Shown: positions 1 through 7,973 of the stretch, one piece after another
How positions within the stretch are numbered: the stretch's first letter is position 1
How the letters are laid out: each line of letters opens with the position of its first letter
Source: Paenimyroides aestuarii
Lineage (GTDB): Bacteria; Bacteroidota; Bacteroidia; Flavobacteriales; Flavobacteriaceae
Reading direction: 5' to 3'
DNA length: 64,000 nt
Assembly: GCF_024628805.1 (NCBI RefSeq)
Contig: NZ_CP102382.1
Location: forward strand, 2,294,001-2,358,000
Translations under genes and position numbers: made by a program
Notes under the pieces: model-generated
Databases searched by the model: none
What the model saw: the letters and a program-made list of their open reading frames with translations, nothing else
Told to the model about the DNA's origin: nothing

Positions 1-95
1 AAATGAACGGACGCCGTATCGAAACCACATATTACGAAATCGAATACAAAACCGATAAGGACGGGAAGTTGAATATGCTAATCGAAGAAGAGTAA
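1..95 (+). CDS. C-terminal end of an unknown protein (partial)
   Basis: The frame is open from the left edge and ends with TAA at 93-95, two bases before the next start codon. The visible 30 residues are charged and end in three glutamates. The start lies outside the window; an in-frame ATG at position 3 is probably internal. The tight spacing to the following gene suggests one operon. No family could be recognised from this short tail. Confidence 0.6.
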   Translation, partial: MNGRRIETTYYEIEYKTDKDGKLNMLIEEE

Positions 96-96
96 A

Positions 97-360
97 ATGA
101 AATTTCTTTACAAACTTTTTTCGGCATTGGTGGTTTTGGCAACATTTGTCTATTTGGCTTATACCATGTATTTCTTTGATGACTTGAGCGGGAGACAATT
201 TTTCTTGGTCATTTTGATTGCTTCCTTTATGATTGGAATTTTTGGAAAAACCGTCGCTGCCATCATCAGTTTGGTCATTGGATTGCTCGCTGCCATTTTT
301 GTTTTGTGGAGTAAAGATGAAGATGAAAGCGAAAAAATTATCCCTACTAAAAAATTGTAA
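97..360 (+). CDS. Small integral membrane protein, unknown function
   Basis: This 87-residue protein has about three hydrophobic segments (roughly residues 5-24, 34-50 and 50-71) and a charged C-terminal tail rich in Asp, Glu and Lys. It starts two bases after the stop of the preceding gene and is followed 21 bases later by another membrane-anchored protein, so the three probably form one transcript. I do not recognise the family. The frame is supported by the spacing and by the clean alternation of membrane and polar segments. Confidence 0.65.
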   Translation: MKFLYKLFSALVVLATFVYLAYTMYFFDDLSGRQFFLVILIASFMIGIFGKTVAAIISLVIGLLAAIFVLWSKDEDESEKIIPTKKL

Positions 361-381
361 AACATTTAAAATAAATTAATT

Positions 382-1068
382 ATGTCACCAACAATTATCA
401 TCATAGTTGCTGTGCTTTTTATAGGATCGTTCATTTATATGCGTTATATGATGAACAAACAAAAGCAAGCAGCACAAAAATATTCAGGAGATGATGCCTT
501 GAATAAAACACCTGAAATGCAACAAGAGCTGATTCCGAAATATTTTTCATCCCTAGAAAAACAAATGCAAGGTGCACCCATAGATGCCTTTACAGAATGT
601 GCACACATCACAACTGTAGGCAATAAAGTAGCTTCTGCTGCAGCCACGGCAGCCAAAACGGTTGCATGGGCAGCGGTTGGCGTAAAAGCGAAGTACCAAG
701 AAGCCGATCATGCCAGTTATTTGGTGTTGAGTGGCGATGAATTACATTATTTATTTTTTGAAGAAGGCGCACCCAAAGAACATTTGATTTTTGACCAAAC
801 CAGATTGCTCAATGCGCGTGTAGGAACCATCACCAATGCAGAAAAAGTGACCCGTATGTCGGCCATTGCGCAACAAAAACCGAACAAATTATCAATTGAC
901 ATTGACGGAAAACCGGTCGATATTTTGTACTATAATGAGGTGAGACGGATGCCTGAAACCACCTTGGCATTTGAGAAAAATGGAATGGACACCCAAGCGA
1001 AATTTGGACTATTGGGTCGTTACTTCAAAAAGAAATTCTTTGAGAAATATCCACACTTAAGCAACTAA
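382..1068 (+). CDS. N-terminally anchored protein, unknown function
   Basis: A 228-residue protein with one strong membrane segment at residues 3-22, followed by a Lys/Gln-rich linker and a soluble domain. The region around residues 80-100 is rich in alanine and could pack against a membrane or form a helical hairpin. The rest looks like a beta-rich domain of the kind that follows a short anchor. No catalytic motif is visible. It closes the first operon and is followed by a convincing terminator. Function not recognised. Confidence 0.7.
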   Translation: MSPTIIIIVAVLFIGSFIYMRYMMNKQKQAAQKYSGDDALNKTPEMQQELIPKYFSSLEKQMQGAPIDAFTECAHITTVGNKVASAAATAAKTVAWAAVGVKAKYQEADHASYLVLSGDELHYLFFEEGAPKEHLIFDQTRLLNARVGTITNAEKVTRMSAIAQQKPNKLSIDIDGKPVDILYYNEVRRMPETTLAFEKNGMDTQAKFGLLGRYFKKKFFEKYPHLSN

Positions 1069-1084
1069 TCCGCCTAAGCCTTTC

Positions 1085-1125
1085 AAAAGCCTTTGCTTCG
1101 AAATTTCGGGCAAAGGTTTTTTGTT
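1085..1125 (+). terminator. Rho-independent terminator
   Basis: CCTTTGC at 1090-1096 pairs with GCAAAGG at 1110-1116, extended by an A-rich 5' side against T residues, and a T-rich run follows. It sits 17 bases after the stop of the upstream gene. Confidence 0.75.
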
Positions 1126-1175
1126 TTTGGAGGGGTTTTGTCTAAAAAAAACATCAACCAATATACAAAATAGCC

Positions 1176-1272
1176 AAAAGCGTTGCCCTTGACTAATGTA
1201 GTAAAGGCTTTCAGCCATTTGATACCATATTTCCCTGAAAGGGATATAGAACCCAACCCAATGCATTGGTGG
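1176..1272. repeat. Isolated unit of the 4-5 kb palindromic repeat family
   Basis: This intergenic stretch matches the unit at 4456-4556 nearly base for base. It has the AAAGCGTTGCC start, the shared block GGCTTTCAGCCATTTGATA, the hairpin TTTCCCTGAAAGGGA and the block ATAGAACCCAACCCAATGCAT. Here the last hairpin is the short palindrome CCAATGCATTGG. It lies about 3 kb from the transposase that probably mobilised it. Confidence 0.85.
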
Positions 1273-1341
1273 TTGAGAATAAACCTTTAACAATCAAAAC
1301 ACCACAAACAATTTGAAACAAACATTTTTAACCCCAATTTT

Positions 1342-3414
1342 ATGAAAATCAACCTAATCATTCAAATTCTAATTATTTCTATTGCACTTGTATCCTGTTC
1401 AGAGAAAGGATTTGAAAAAGCTGAATCCAAATCGGAATATCTAGCCGAAATGGAAAGTCTTTCAGAAGGTTCCTTAAAAAACCAACTTCAAAAAGATGTA
1501 GATTTCATTCAAAATCAAGTAGATGAAGTAAGTGGCCTTACCTTTTATTTTACGATGTCTTTTGGCTTTGGTGATGGCGAAATGAAGGAAGAAATAGACA
1601 CGGCAGATTGGTTTCGTTTAGCTGATGAAGATTCAATTCGATTGGATTTTCAACATATAAAAGATTCAATTTCTACAAAACAGAAATACCAACTTCCAAA
1701 CTCAACTTTTGATTTTGACTCAGAGAATTATGACTATGATTTTTCCTATTTAGAAACCAATGATTTGCAATATGAAATCAAAGAAATTTATGCCCAAAAT
1801 AAAAGGTTATCACCAACAAAAATTGGACTTGAACGTGCGGATAGTCTTTTGGTGAAAATTGACTATACGTTTCCCAAAAGTTTGGACACATTGGTTTTGG
1901 ATAGATCGGCAAAAGATTCGGTTTTGTTTAAAAACCACCTCATCAAAATCGACACCGTTGGTGCAGAAAGAATTGGGCTGAAAATTCCGATGGATTTGTA
2001 CCGTAAAATTAAAGGAGTACAAGGAATCACTGAAAATGGCATCCCGGTTGATCACAACAGCTACTCGGCTTATCCTGTGATGGGCGTAAATCCCGTCATC
2101 ATTGGGGAATTAAATTCGACAAAAAATGTAATGAAAGAAGCTCTAAATGCTTCCGGCAAAGAAGAAATACTGAAAATACTGAAGGCAATATCGGAGCCTA
2201 GTTTTCTTTATAAAAATAAAATTGGAGCTTATTTGAAAGATCTAAATGATTTGGATCAGTTACAAGACAAGGAGTTTCGTGAAATGGTCAAGGGATATCG
2301 TGCATTTGAAAGTAAATACGAAGATCTTCATTGGCCTCTTTATCAAACGGTTGAAATTTCATATCCAAATGAAATCAATGCATTCAACTTTTACCTTTCG
2401 GATTCTGAAGAAACACTTTCACTCAATACCATTGCAATCCAATACGAACCACTCGAAGAAGTCCAAATTTTCTATGATCAAACAAAAGAAAAATACGGTT
2501 TGATGGATCAACATTCAAAAATCATCATTCCTGCTAACTATGAAAAGTTGTACAAAAAAGATAGTCTTTTTTACTATGAAATGCTAGAAGATGGTTCCAT
2601 GGGTTACTTTTTGGATTTGAAAAATAAGAAACTGGAAAAACTTCCAGAAGGTGTTGAATTCGTGAAAAATTTAAAAGGAAATTATGCCGTTTTCTCGGAC
2701 AAAAATAAATACCAAGGCATATTGAAAAACAGAAAAGACGAAATACTTTCATATGCATATGATGGGATTGATTTGGTAGGAAATATATTTGTTTTGAATC
2801 GTTCCAAACGGGGGCGAAGTTTTTATGAATTCCAAACAATTGATGGACATAAAATCGAAATTTCAGAAAAAATCACAGATGTTTCGTATTATGAAGGTAA
2901 CCCAAATGTGGTCATCATTTCCCGAGATGGAAAATTTGGGTTGATTGACAAATCCGGAAAGTTAAGCATTCCGCTTAGCGAAGTTCCAATAGATATGGTG
3001 TCACCTGAAATGGTTCATTATAGTGTAGAACAAGGCTATTATGACCTACGTGGTCTCATGGATTTGAAAGGAAAAATACTTGTAACTCCAAAATATTTAG
3101 ATCTGGGCTATCTTCAAGAGGGACGCATCTTTTTTTCGGTTCTGAAAGAAAACAGAAAACAATTTGGCTACCTCAATTCACAAGGAAAGGAAATTTTGCC
3201 AGCAGTGTACACCCAAGCAACTGATTTTTATCAAGGAGCCGCTATGGTAGAAAAAGACGGAAAGGTTTATTTGATCGATACCAACGGAAAGGTACTAAAA
3301 ACCATGCCTTCAAACCCAGATGGGAATTATATTGATTTCAAAAATGATGGCACCCTTACTATTTATGAAGTAAATGATCATTTTTACGATTCCAAAGGAA
3401 ATCTAATCCAATAA
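1342..3414 (+). CDS. WG-repeat lipoprotein
   Basis: A 690-residue predicted lipoprotein: the N-terminus is a short hydrophobic leader ending in a lipobox (VSC, Cys20). Residues of about 30-360 form a domain I do not recognise, rich in Asp and Ser. From about residue 380 onward there are several WG-type repeats, recognisable by units such as KYGLMDQHSKIIIPANYE, FGLIDKSGKLSIP and FGYLNSQGKEILPAVY. WG repeats are common in Bacteroidota surface and periplasmic proteins and are thought to form beta-propeller-like binding surfaces. The next gene encodes a second lipoprotein with a very similar leader, 17 bases downstream, so the two are probably co-expressed. Specific ligand unknown. Confidence 0.8.
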   Translation: MKINLIIQILIISIALVSCSEKGFEKAESKSEYLAEMESLSEGSLKNQLQKDVDFIQNQVDEVSGLTFYFTMSFGFGDGEMKEEIDTADWFRLADEDSIRLDFQHIKDSISTKQKYQLPNSTFDFDSENYDYDFSYLETNDLQYEIKEIYAQNKRLSPTKIGLERADSLLVKIDYTFPKSLDTLVLDRSAKDSVLFKNHLIKIDTVGAERIGLKIPMDLYRKIKGVQGITENGIPVDHNSYSAYPVMGVNPVIIGELNSTKNVMKEALNASGKEEILKILKAISEPSFLYKNKIGAYLKDLNDLDQLQDKEFREMVKGYRAFESKYEDLHWPLYQTVEISYPNEINAFNFYLSDSEETLSLNTIAIQYEPLEEVQIFYDQTKEKYGLMDQHSKIIIPANYEKLYKKDSLFYYEMLEDGSMGYFLDLKNKKLEKLPEGVEFVKNLKGNYAVFSDKNKYQGILKNRKDEILSYAYDGIDLVGNIFVLNRSKRGRSFYEFQTIDGHKIEISEKITDVSYYEGNPNVVIISRDGKFGLIDKSGKLSIPLSEVPIDMVSPEMVHYSVEQGYYDLRGLMDLKGKILVTPKYLDLGYLQEGRIFFSVLKENRKQFGYLNSQGKEILPAVYTQATDFYQGAAMVEKDGKVYLIDTNGKVLKTMPSNPDGNYIDFKNDGTLTIYEVNDHFYDSKGNLIQ

Positions 3415-3431
3415 TTTAAACCAATAATTTT

Positions 3432-4166
3432 ATGAAAATCAATCTATCAATAGGCTCAGTTTTATTTTTACTTTTATTGAATTCTTGTGTAGGAAATACA
3501 GAAGAATATGGAAAAAAACCGCTGAATTTAGACCAATTTAACTTTGATTTAAACATTGAAAAATTCTTTCAAAATGAGGACATTTTTCGTGGAAATTCAG
3601 ATTTCAATGTTAGCGTAAACGAAGAATGGATTTCCCAAGATTCAATCGACATGGGGTATATCAATTACTCTACAGGATCCATGAGCCAAGATCGTCCGTT
3701 GGCAAAATTTGCGGGAGTATCATTCGAAAGCCTTGGAATCATCACCGATTGGGAAGACGAAAAAGCCATCATGGCGTATGCTAACACAAGTTATGCTACA
3801 CCACAAAACATCACCAGCATTTTGGATAAATTGATAAAGGATTTTGGAAATCCAGAACTCCATCCAGAAGGATTTAGAGGCGAAGGAGTCAATTTTAAAT
3901 TCATCGAAAAATCAAAAATCATTACGTTTTCATTGCCCATCAACTATGCGCTTCCAGAACCCGAAAGAAACTATGGCAATTCCTATTATGATGCCCCATC
4001 GGAGCCTAAACAAATCTACCTTACCGATGAAATTTATGCAGAAATGAAAAAAATTATGGCAGATGATGAAGAAATGAATTGCTATCTTTTTATCACAACC
4101 CCCAGCTTTGATGCAGCATTACAAGCAGCCAATATGTTCTCAGGAGATTTGACACATTATCGATGA
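3432..4166 (+). CDS. Predicted lipoprotein, unknown function
   Basis: A 244-residue protein whose leader starts MKINL, as does that of the upstream WG-repeat lipoprotein, and ends in a lipobox (NSC, Cys19). The mature part has no motif I recognise. It mentions features of a stress- or binding-type domain only weakly: many Asp/Asn/Tyr residues and a predicted alpha/beta pattern. The 17-base gap to the upstream lipoprotein suggests a two-gene operon, and the pair may act together in the outer membrane or periplasm. A dense repeat cluster begins just after its stop. Confidence 0.7.
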   Translation: MKINLSIGSVLFLLLLNSCVGNTEEYGKKPLNLDQFNFDLNIEKFFQNEDIFRGNSDFNVSVNEEWISQDSIDMGYINYSTGSMSQDRPLAKFAGVSFESLGIITDWEDEKAIMAYANTSYATPQNITSILDKLIKDFGNPELHPEGFRGEGVNFKFIEKSKIITFSLPINYALPEPERNYGNSYYDAPSEPKQIYLTDEIYAEMKKIMADDEEMNCYLFITTPSFDAALQAANMFSGDLTHYR

Positions 4167-4240
4167 AATTGAAGACGTTTTTATGCATTTAGGTTAATTG
4201 TAAACAGGGCTCGAAGACTGTAAATGAACACAACCAAACT

Positions 4241-4745
4241 ATCCCTGAAAGGGAAAAAGACCACCAAACCCAATGCATCGCATTGGGATTAGACAGAATA
4301 AAAGAAAACGCCCTGAATTGAAAATCGGCGAACCCAAAGAGCAACATAACAAACCAAGCATATGGAGAAATGATATGATAAACCTAAAAAAAAAAATGGA
4401 GAACACAAAACTATATTGCCCTTTCAGGGCGCATTTCAACACGATTTATAACACCAAAAGCGTTGCCTTTGGCTGGAGTACAAAAGGCTTTCAGCCATTT
4501 GATAACGTATTTCCCTGAAAGGGATATAGAACCCAACCCAATGCATCGCATTGAGGAATTGATAAACATAACCAACCTTTCCCTGAAAGGGAAATAGATC
4601 CTAACCCGATGGCAACGCCTCGGGAAGAGATAAACGCAATATAGTTTTCCCTGAAAGGGATATAGAACCCAACCCGACGGCAACACCTCGGGCATAAATA
4701 GAGAAAAACAACGCCCTGCAAGGGCAACATAACAAATAAAAAACT
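4241..4745. repeat. Cluster of REP-like palindromic repeats upstream of the transposase
   Basis: At least four related units lie here: 4241-4287, 4456-4556, 4578-4624 and 4646-4692. Each contains a hairpin CCCTGAAAGGG, then a spacer of the type ATAGAACCCAA, then a second hairpin. That second hairpin is either CCCAATGCATCGCATTGGG or CCCGATGGCAACGCCTCGGG with small changes. Shorter palindromes of the type GCCCTTTCAGGGC (about 4419-4431) and GCCCTGCAAGGGC (4713-4725) mark further boundaries. The cluster explains the lack of real genes between 4167 and 4745; open frames through it on both strands are repeat artefacts. Confidence 0.85.
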
Positions 4746-5237
4746 ATGTCACAATCATTATCGAAAATGTATGTACACATTATTTTTCACACAAAACACA
4801 ATCAATCTCTAATTCGTCCAGAAATAGAAAACGAGCTTTATGCCTACATCGGTGGAATTATAAAGAAAAACGGTTCTATTCCTATAAAAATAAATGGAAC
4901 AGAAAACCATATTCATATTCTTACCACAATGTCAAAGAATATTGCTTTAGCCAAGTTTGTAGAAGAAATCAAACGCAATAGCAGTCGGTGGATTAAAACC
5001 AAAGGCGAAGCCTATCATCAGTTTGCCTGGCAAGGCGGTTATGCAGGCTATTCTGTAAGCCAGTCAGTGGTAGAAAGAGTGAAAAAGTACATTGAAAACC
5101 AAAAGGAGCATCATAAAACCCAAACGTTTCAGGAAGAATACATTCAGTTTTTGAAAGAATACAATGTTGATTTTGATGAAAATTATTTGTGGACAGAATA
5201 TATTGCCCCTTCAGGGCACAACAACCAACTTGCCTAA
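4746..5237 (+). CDS. tnpA: IS200/REP-associated tyrosine transposase (Y1 Tnp)
   Basis: A 163-residue protein with the HUH endonuclease signature. The His-x-His metal site is at NHIHIL (about residues 57-59), and the likely catalytic tyrosine sits in KKYIENQKEHH (about residue 117), followed by the usual Gln and His-His residues. The length and motif order fit the single-strand Y1 transposases of the IS200/IS605 superfamily. Palindromic repeats lie immediately on both sides, and no accessory tnpB is present, as expected for a REP-associated transposase (RAYT) that acts on nearby hairpins. The 3' end of the gene runs through one of the short palindromes, which encodes the IAPSGH tail. Probably functional: no frameshift is visible. 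Confidence 0.85.
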   Translation: MSQSLSKMYVHIIFHTKHNQSLIRPEIENELYAYIGGIIKKNGSIPIKINGTENHIHILTTMSKNIALAKFVEEIKRNSSRWIKTKGEAYHQFAWQGGYAGYSVSQSVVERVKKYIENQKEHHKTQTFQEEYIQFLKEYNVDFDENYLWTEYIAPSGHNNQLA

Positions 5238-5242
5238 TAACC

Positions 5243-5372
5243 AAAGACGTTGCCTTTCGCTGGTATAAAAAAGGCTTTCAGCCATTTGAAACCGTATTTC
5301 CATGAAAGGGAAATAGAACCTAACCCGATGGCAACGCCTCGGGAAGAGTATAACCCAATGCAGCGCATTGGG
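5243..5372. repeat. REP-like unit downstream of the transposase
   Basis: This is a long unit of the same family, with AAAGACGTTGCC, GGCTTTCAGCCATTTGAAACC, a hairpin with one mismatch (CCATGAAAGGG), the CCCGATGGCAACGCCTCGGG hairpin and then an additional CCCAATGCAGCGCATTGGG hairpin. Both second-hairpin types thus occur here in tandem. A further short CCCTAAAAGGG palindrome follows at about 5402-5412. Confidence 0.85.
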
Positions 5373-5433
5373 ATACCAACCAGTAGAACATCTCAAAAAA
5401 CACCCTAAAAGGGCAACCTAACAACTGAAAAAT

Positions 5434-5535
5434 ATGAAAAACATTACCGTCATCCTTCTCTTGCTTTTTTGGGGCATATCCTTAAAATCGCAAAAAACAG
5501 ATTTTTACCATCCTAGAAATGAATTAACTCAGTAA
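5434..5535 (+). pseudogene. Orphan signal-peptide stub
   Basis: ATG at 5434 opens a 33-codon frame with a typical flavobacterial export signal: MKN, a hydrophobic core rich in Ile and Leu, then a cleavage-like SLKSQ. Only about a dozen residues follow before TAA at 5533-5535. It looks like the 5' end of an exported-protein gene whose body has been lost, directly next to the repeat cluster. A very short genuine peptide cannot be excluded. Confidence 0.5.
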
Positions 5536-5820
5536 GCATCAATCTTACCTAAAACGCAAGTAGAATCCAAACTAATGCAGGGCTTTTGATATTTCGACAT
5601 GGCAATTTCGTGAATATAAGTAAAAAAGATTCAATAAAACGTTTTTAATATCACCACTTGTTTAAATTTGTTTAAAATAAAATTTTTAAGCCAAGACTTA
5701 GCTATCTAATTATAGATGATATATTTCTTGCAGTTAACATTTCAATATATTCGGAAAATTAAATATAAACTTCAATAAAAGCTTTAGTTAAACTATCTTT
5801 GCATAACTAAGCGCACAAAA
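5536..5820. other. AT-rich intergenic region before the ABC transporter genes
   Basis: No gene or RNA is recognised here. I looked for a cobalamin riboswitch ahead of the transporter and saw no B12-box-like sequence. The only supported element is the promoter-like box just before the transporter start. Confidence 0.5.
5771..5801 (+). promoter_or_regulatory. Bacteroidota-type promoter for the ABC transporter pair
   Basis: TATCTTTG at 5794-5801 fits the -7 consensus TAnnTTTG. A weak -33 candidate (TTCA, 5771-5774) lies 19 bases upstream. The start codon is 20 bases beyond the -7 box. Confidence 0.5.
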
Positions 5821-6948
5821 ATGAATGTTTTAAAATATGTATTACTATCGGTTTTTATAGCTTTTATCAGTTGTAAAAAGGCTACAGAACTCACAAACGA
5901 AAAAATTAATAACCAAATTGAATTTGCCAACGGATTAGAAATACACAATTATGCCGATTTCACAGTTATGAAAGTCACCAAACCTTGGCCAAATGCTGAA
6001 AAATCGTTTACATACGTTTGTGCAAAATCAAACAAAGAAATTCCTGATAGCTTATCAAAATATCCTTTTATTCAAGTACCTGTAAAAAATTTGGTTGTGA
6101 CTTCAACCACCCATATATCATCGGTTGTAGCTTTAAATCATTCAGATAAATTAGTAGGATTTCCCAATTTGAATTATATTTCTTCTGCGATTGTTCGAAA
6201 AAAAATAGCGCAAGGTGGTATTCAAGAATTGTCTGACAAGGAAAATCTTAATTTTGAGAAAACAGTTGATTTGCAACCTCAAATAATCGTTGGGTTGAGC
6301 ATTGACAGTGAAACATCTAAATTCAACCAATTTGAAAAAGCTGGTATTCCGGTTTTGTATAATGCCGATTGGGTAGAAACTTCTCCATTAGGAAAAGCAG
6401 AATGGGTGAAATTTTTCGGAGTTTTATTTGATCAACAGCAAAAAGCCGATGAATATTTTAACAATATAGTTTCAGAATACACCAATGCCAAGAAGTTGGT
6501 AGAGAATGTTCGCAACAAACCAACAGTTTTAAGCGGCGCTATTTTTCAGGATGTTTGGTATGTGCCACAAGGTGAAAGCTGGATGGCAGCGTTTATTAAA
6601 GATGCAGGTGGACATTATTTGTGGAGTCATACAAAAGGTACTGGCAGTTTGTCATTGTCATTTGAAGCTGTTCTAGACAAAGCCTTAAACGCCAATATTT
6701 GGATTGGTCCTGGTGAATTTACCACTTATAATCAAATGACGGAAGCGAATAAACACTACGAAAAGTTTGCACCTTATCAAAACAAACAAATTTTTTCCTA
6801 TTCAATAAAAAAAGGACCAACTGGCGGAATTGTCTTTTATGAAGATGCACCCAACCGACCTGATTTGGTGCTAAAAGATTTTATTTCGATTCTTCATCCG
6901 GAATTGCTTTCCAATTATAAGCCTGTATTTATTGAACCCCTAAAATAA
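5821..6948 (+). CDS. ABC transporter substrate-binding lipoprotein (iron-siderophore/cobalamin type)
   Basis: A 375-residue protein with a lipobox leader (FISC, Cys18) and the fold pattern of periplasmic binding proteins of the FepB/BtuF class. Signs are the early strand near VVTSTTHISSVVAL, the region PQIIVGLS and the closing segment with the conserved helix near the C-terminus. These proteins capture ferric siderophores, haem or vitamin B12 and hand them to a FecCD-type permease. The stop codon overlaps the start of the permease gene by one base, which indicates translational coupling. Substrate cannot be told from the sequence; no riboswitch or Fur box was identified with confidence. Confidence 0.8.
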   Translation: MNVLKYVLLSVFIAFISCKKATELTNEKINNQIEFANGLEIHNYADFTVMKVTKPWPNAEKSFTYVCAKSNKEIPDSLSKYPFIQVPVKNLVVTSTTHISSVVALNHSDKLVGFPNLNYISSAIVRKKIAQGGIQELSDKENLNFEKTVDLQPQIIVGLSIDSETSKFNQFEKAGIPVLYNADWVETSPLGKAEWVKFFGVLFDQQQKADEYFNNIVSEYTNAKKLVENVRNKPTVLSGAIFQDVWYVPQGESWMAAFIKDAGGHYLWSHTKGTGSLSLSFEAVLDKALNANIWIGPGEFTTYNQMTEANKHYEKFAPYQNKQIFSYSIKKGPTGGIVFYEDAPNRPDLVLKDFISILHPELLSNYKPVFIEPLK

Positions 6949-7970
6949 TGTTTAAAAACTATTTAAAATATCATTTGTTACTTTTAGCATTCGTGGTAAT
7001 TGCCGCAATTTGCAATTTAATGATTGGTTCGGTTCGTATTCCGGTGCTTGATATTATTGATATTTTAACGGGTAATTTCTCGGGAAAAGTCAGTTGGGAA
7101 TACATTGTTTTAGAATACCGATTGCCAAAATTAATCATTGCGTGCGTTGTGGGAATGGCACTTTCAATAGCCGGAATGATGATGCAAACTCTTTTTCAAA
7201 ACCCCATGGCTGAACCTTATATTTTGGGAGTGAGTTCTGGTGCAAGTTTGGGAGTTGCTATTTGTATTTTAGGGAAAAGTTTATTTTCTGCGACTGTTCA
7301 AAATTATTTAACCGGAAATGTAGCCATTATCCTTTTTGCTTTGGCAGGAAGCACCTTGGTTATGCTTATTATCTTAGGAATTTCACAACGTGTTCGGCAA
7401 ATAGCTACTTTATTAATAATTGGTTTAATGTTCAGTAGTTTTACGAGTGCTTTTGTAAATATTCTGGCTTATTTTTCTACTGCCGAAGAACTAAAAAAAT
7501 TCACGTTTTGGAGTTTAGGTAGTTTAGGAAATATTTCGTGGCAACAAATAGGCTTTATTGTTCCAATCATTTTAACAACTTTGTCAGTTTCTTTTTTGTT
7601 AAACAAACCACTGAATACGCTATTAATGGGAGAGCAATATGCAAAAACCATGGGCTTAAACATACAAAAAATAAAATTTTTTATCATTTTAATCACGTGT
7701 TTGTTGGTTGCAGTTTGCACAGCTTTTGTAGGGCCAATAGCTTTTCTGGGTTTAGCCGTACCGCATATTACTCGCATTGTTTATAAAACCACCAATCACT
7801 TTCAATTGTTTATTGGTAATATCATAATTGGTGCATTGCTGCTTGTGGTGTGTGATATTATTTGTCAGTTACCTGGAGAACAATTTATATTGCCCATCAA
7901 TGCGGTAACATCCATATTAGGTGCGCCTTTGGTGATTTATTTGATGTTGAGAAGATCTAAAATTTCATAA
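6948..7970 (+). CDS. FecCD-family ABC transporter permease
   Basis: A 340-residue protein with about nine to ten membrane segments. It carries family features such as the early WEYIVLEYRLPKLI region, the GMALSIAGMMMQTLFQNPMA segment and the GPIAFLGLAVPHITR motif near residue 265, which contacts the ATPase. It would form the membrane channel for the iron-chelate or cobalamin captured by the upstream binding protein. The gene overlaps that gene by one base. No ATP-binding subunit gene follows; the next gene is on the opposite strand, only three bases away. The ATPase must be encoded elsewhere. Confidence 0.9.
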   Translation: MFKNYLKYHLLLLAFVVIAAICNLMIGSVRIPVLDIIDILTGNFSGKVSWEYIVLEYRLPKLIIACVVGMALSIAGMMMQTLFQNPMAEPYILGVSSGASLGVAICILGKSLFSATVQNYLTGNVAIILFALAGSTLVMLIILGISQRVRQIATLLIIGLMFSSFTSAFVNILAYFSTAEELKKFTFWSLGSLGNISWQQIGFIVPIILTTLSVSFLLNKPLNTLLMGEQYAKTMGLNIQKIKFFIILITCLLVAVCTAFVGPIAFLGLAVPHITRIVYKTTNHFQLFIGNIIIGALLLVVCDIICQLPGEQFILPINAVTSILGAPLVIYLMLRRSKIS

Positions 7971-7973
7971 TAA

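Noticed and set aside
4239..4730. Several overlapping frames of 67-94 codons on both strands
   Set aside because: They consist of translated palindromic repeats (recurring pieces such as FYIPFRE, SISLSGK) and have no independent coding character.
5536..5820. Possible cobalamin riboswitch or Fur site ahead of the ABC transporter
   Set aside because: No B12-box-like or clear inverted Fur-like sequence could be identified.
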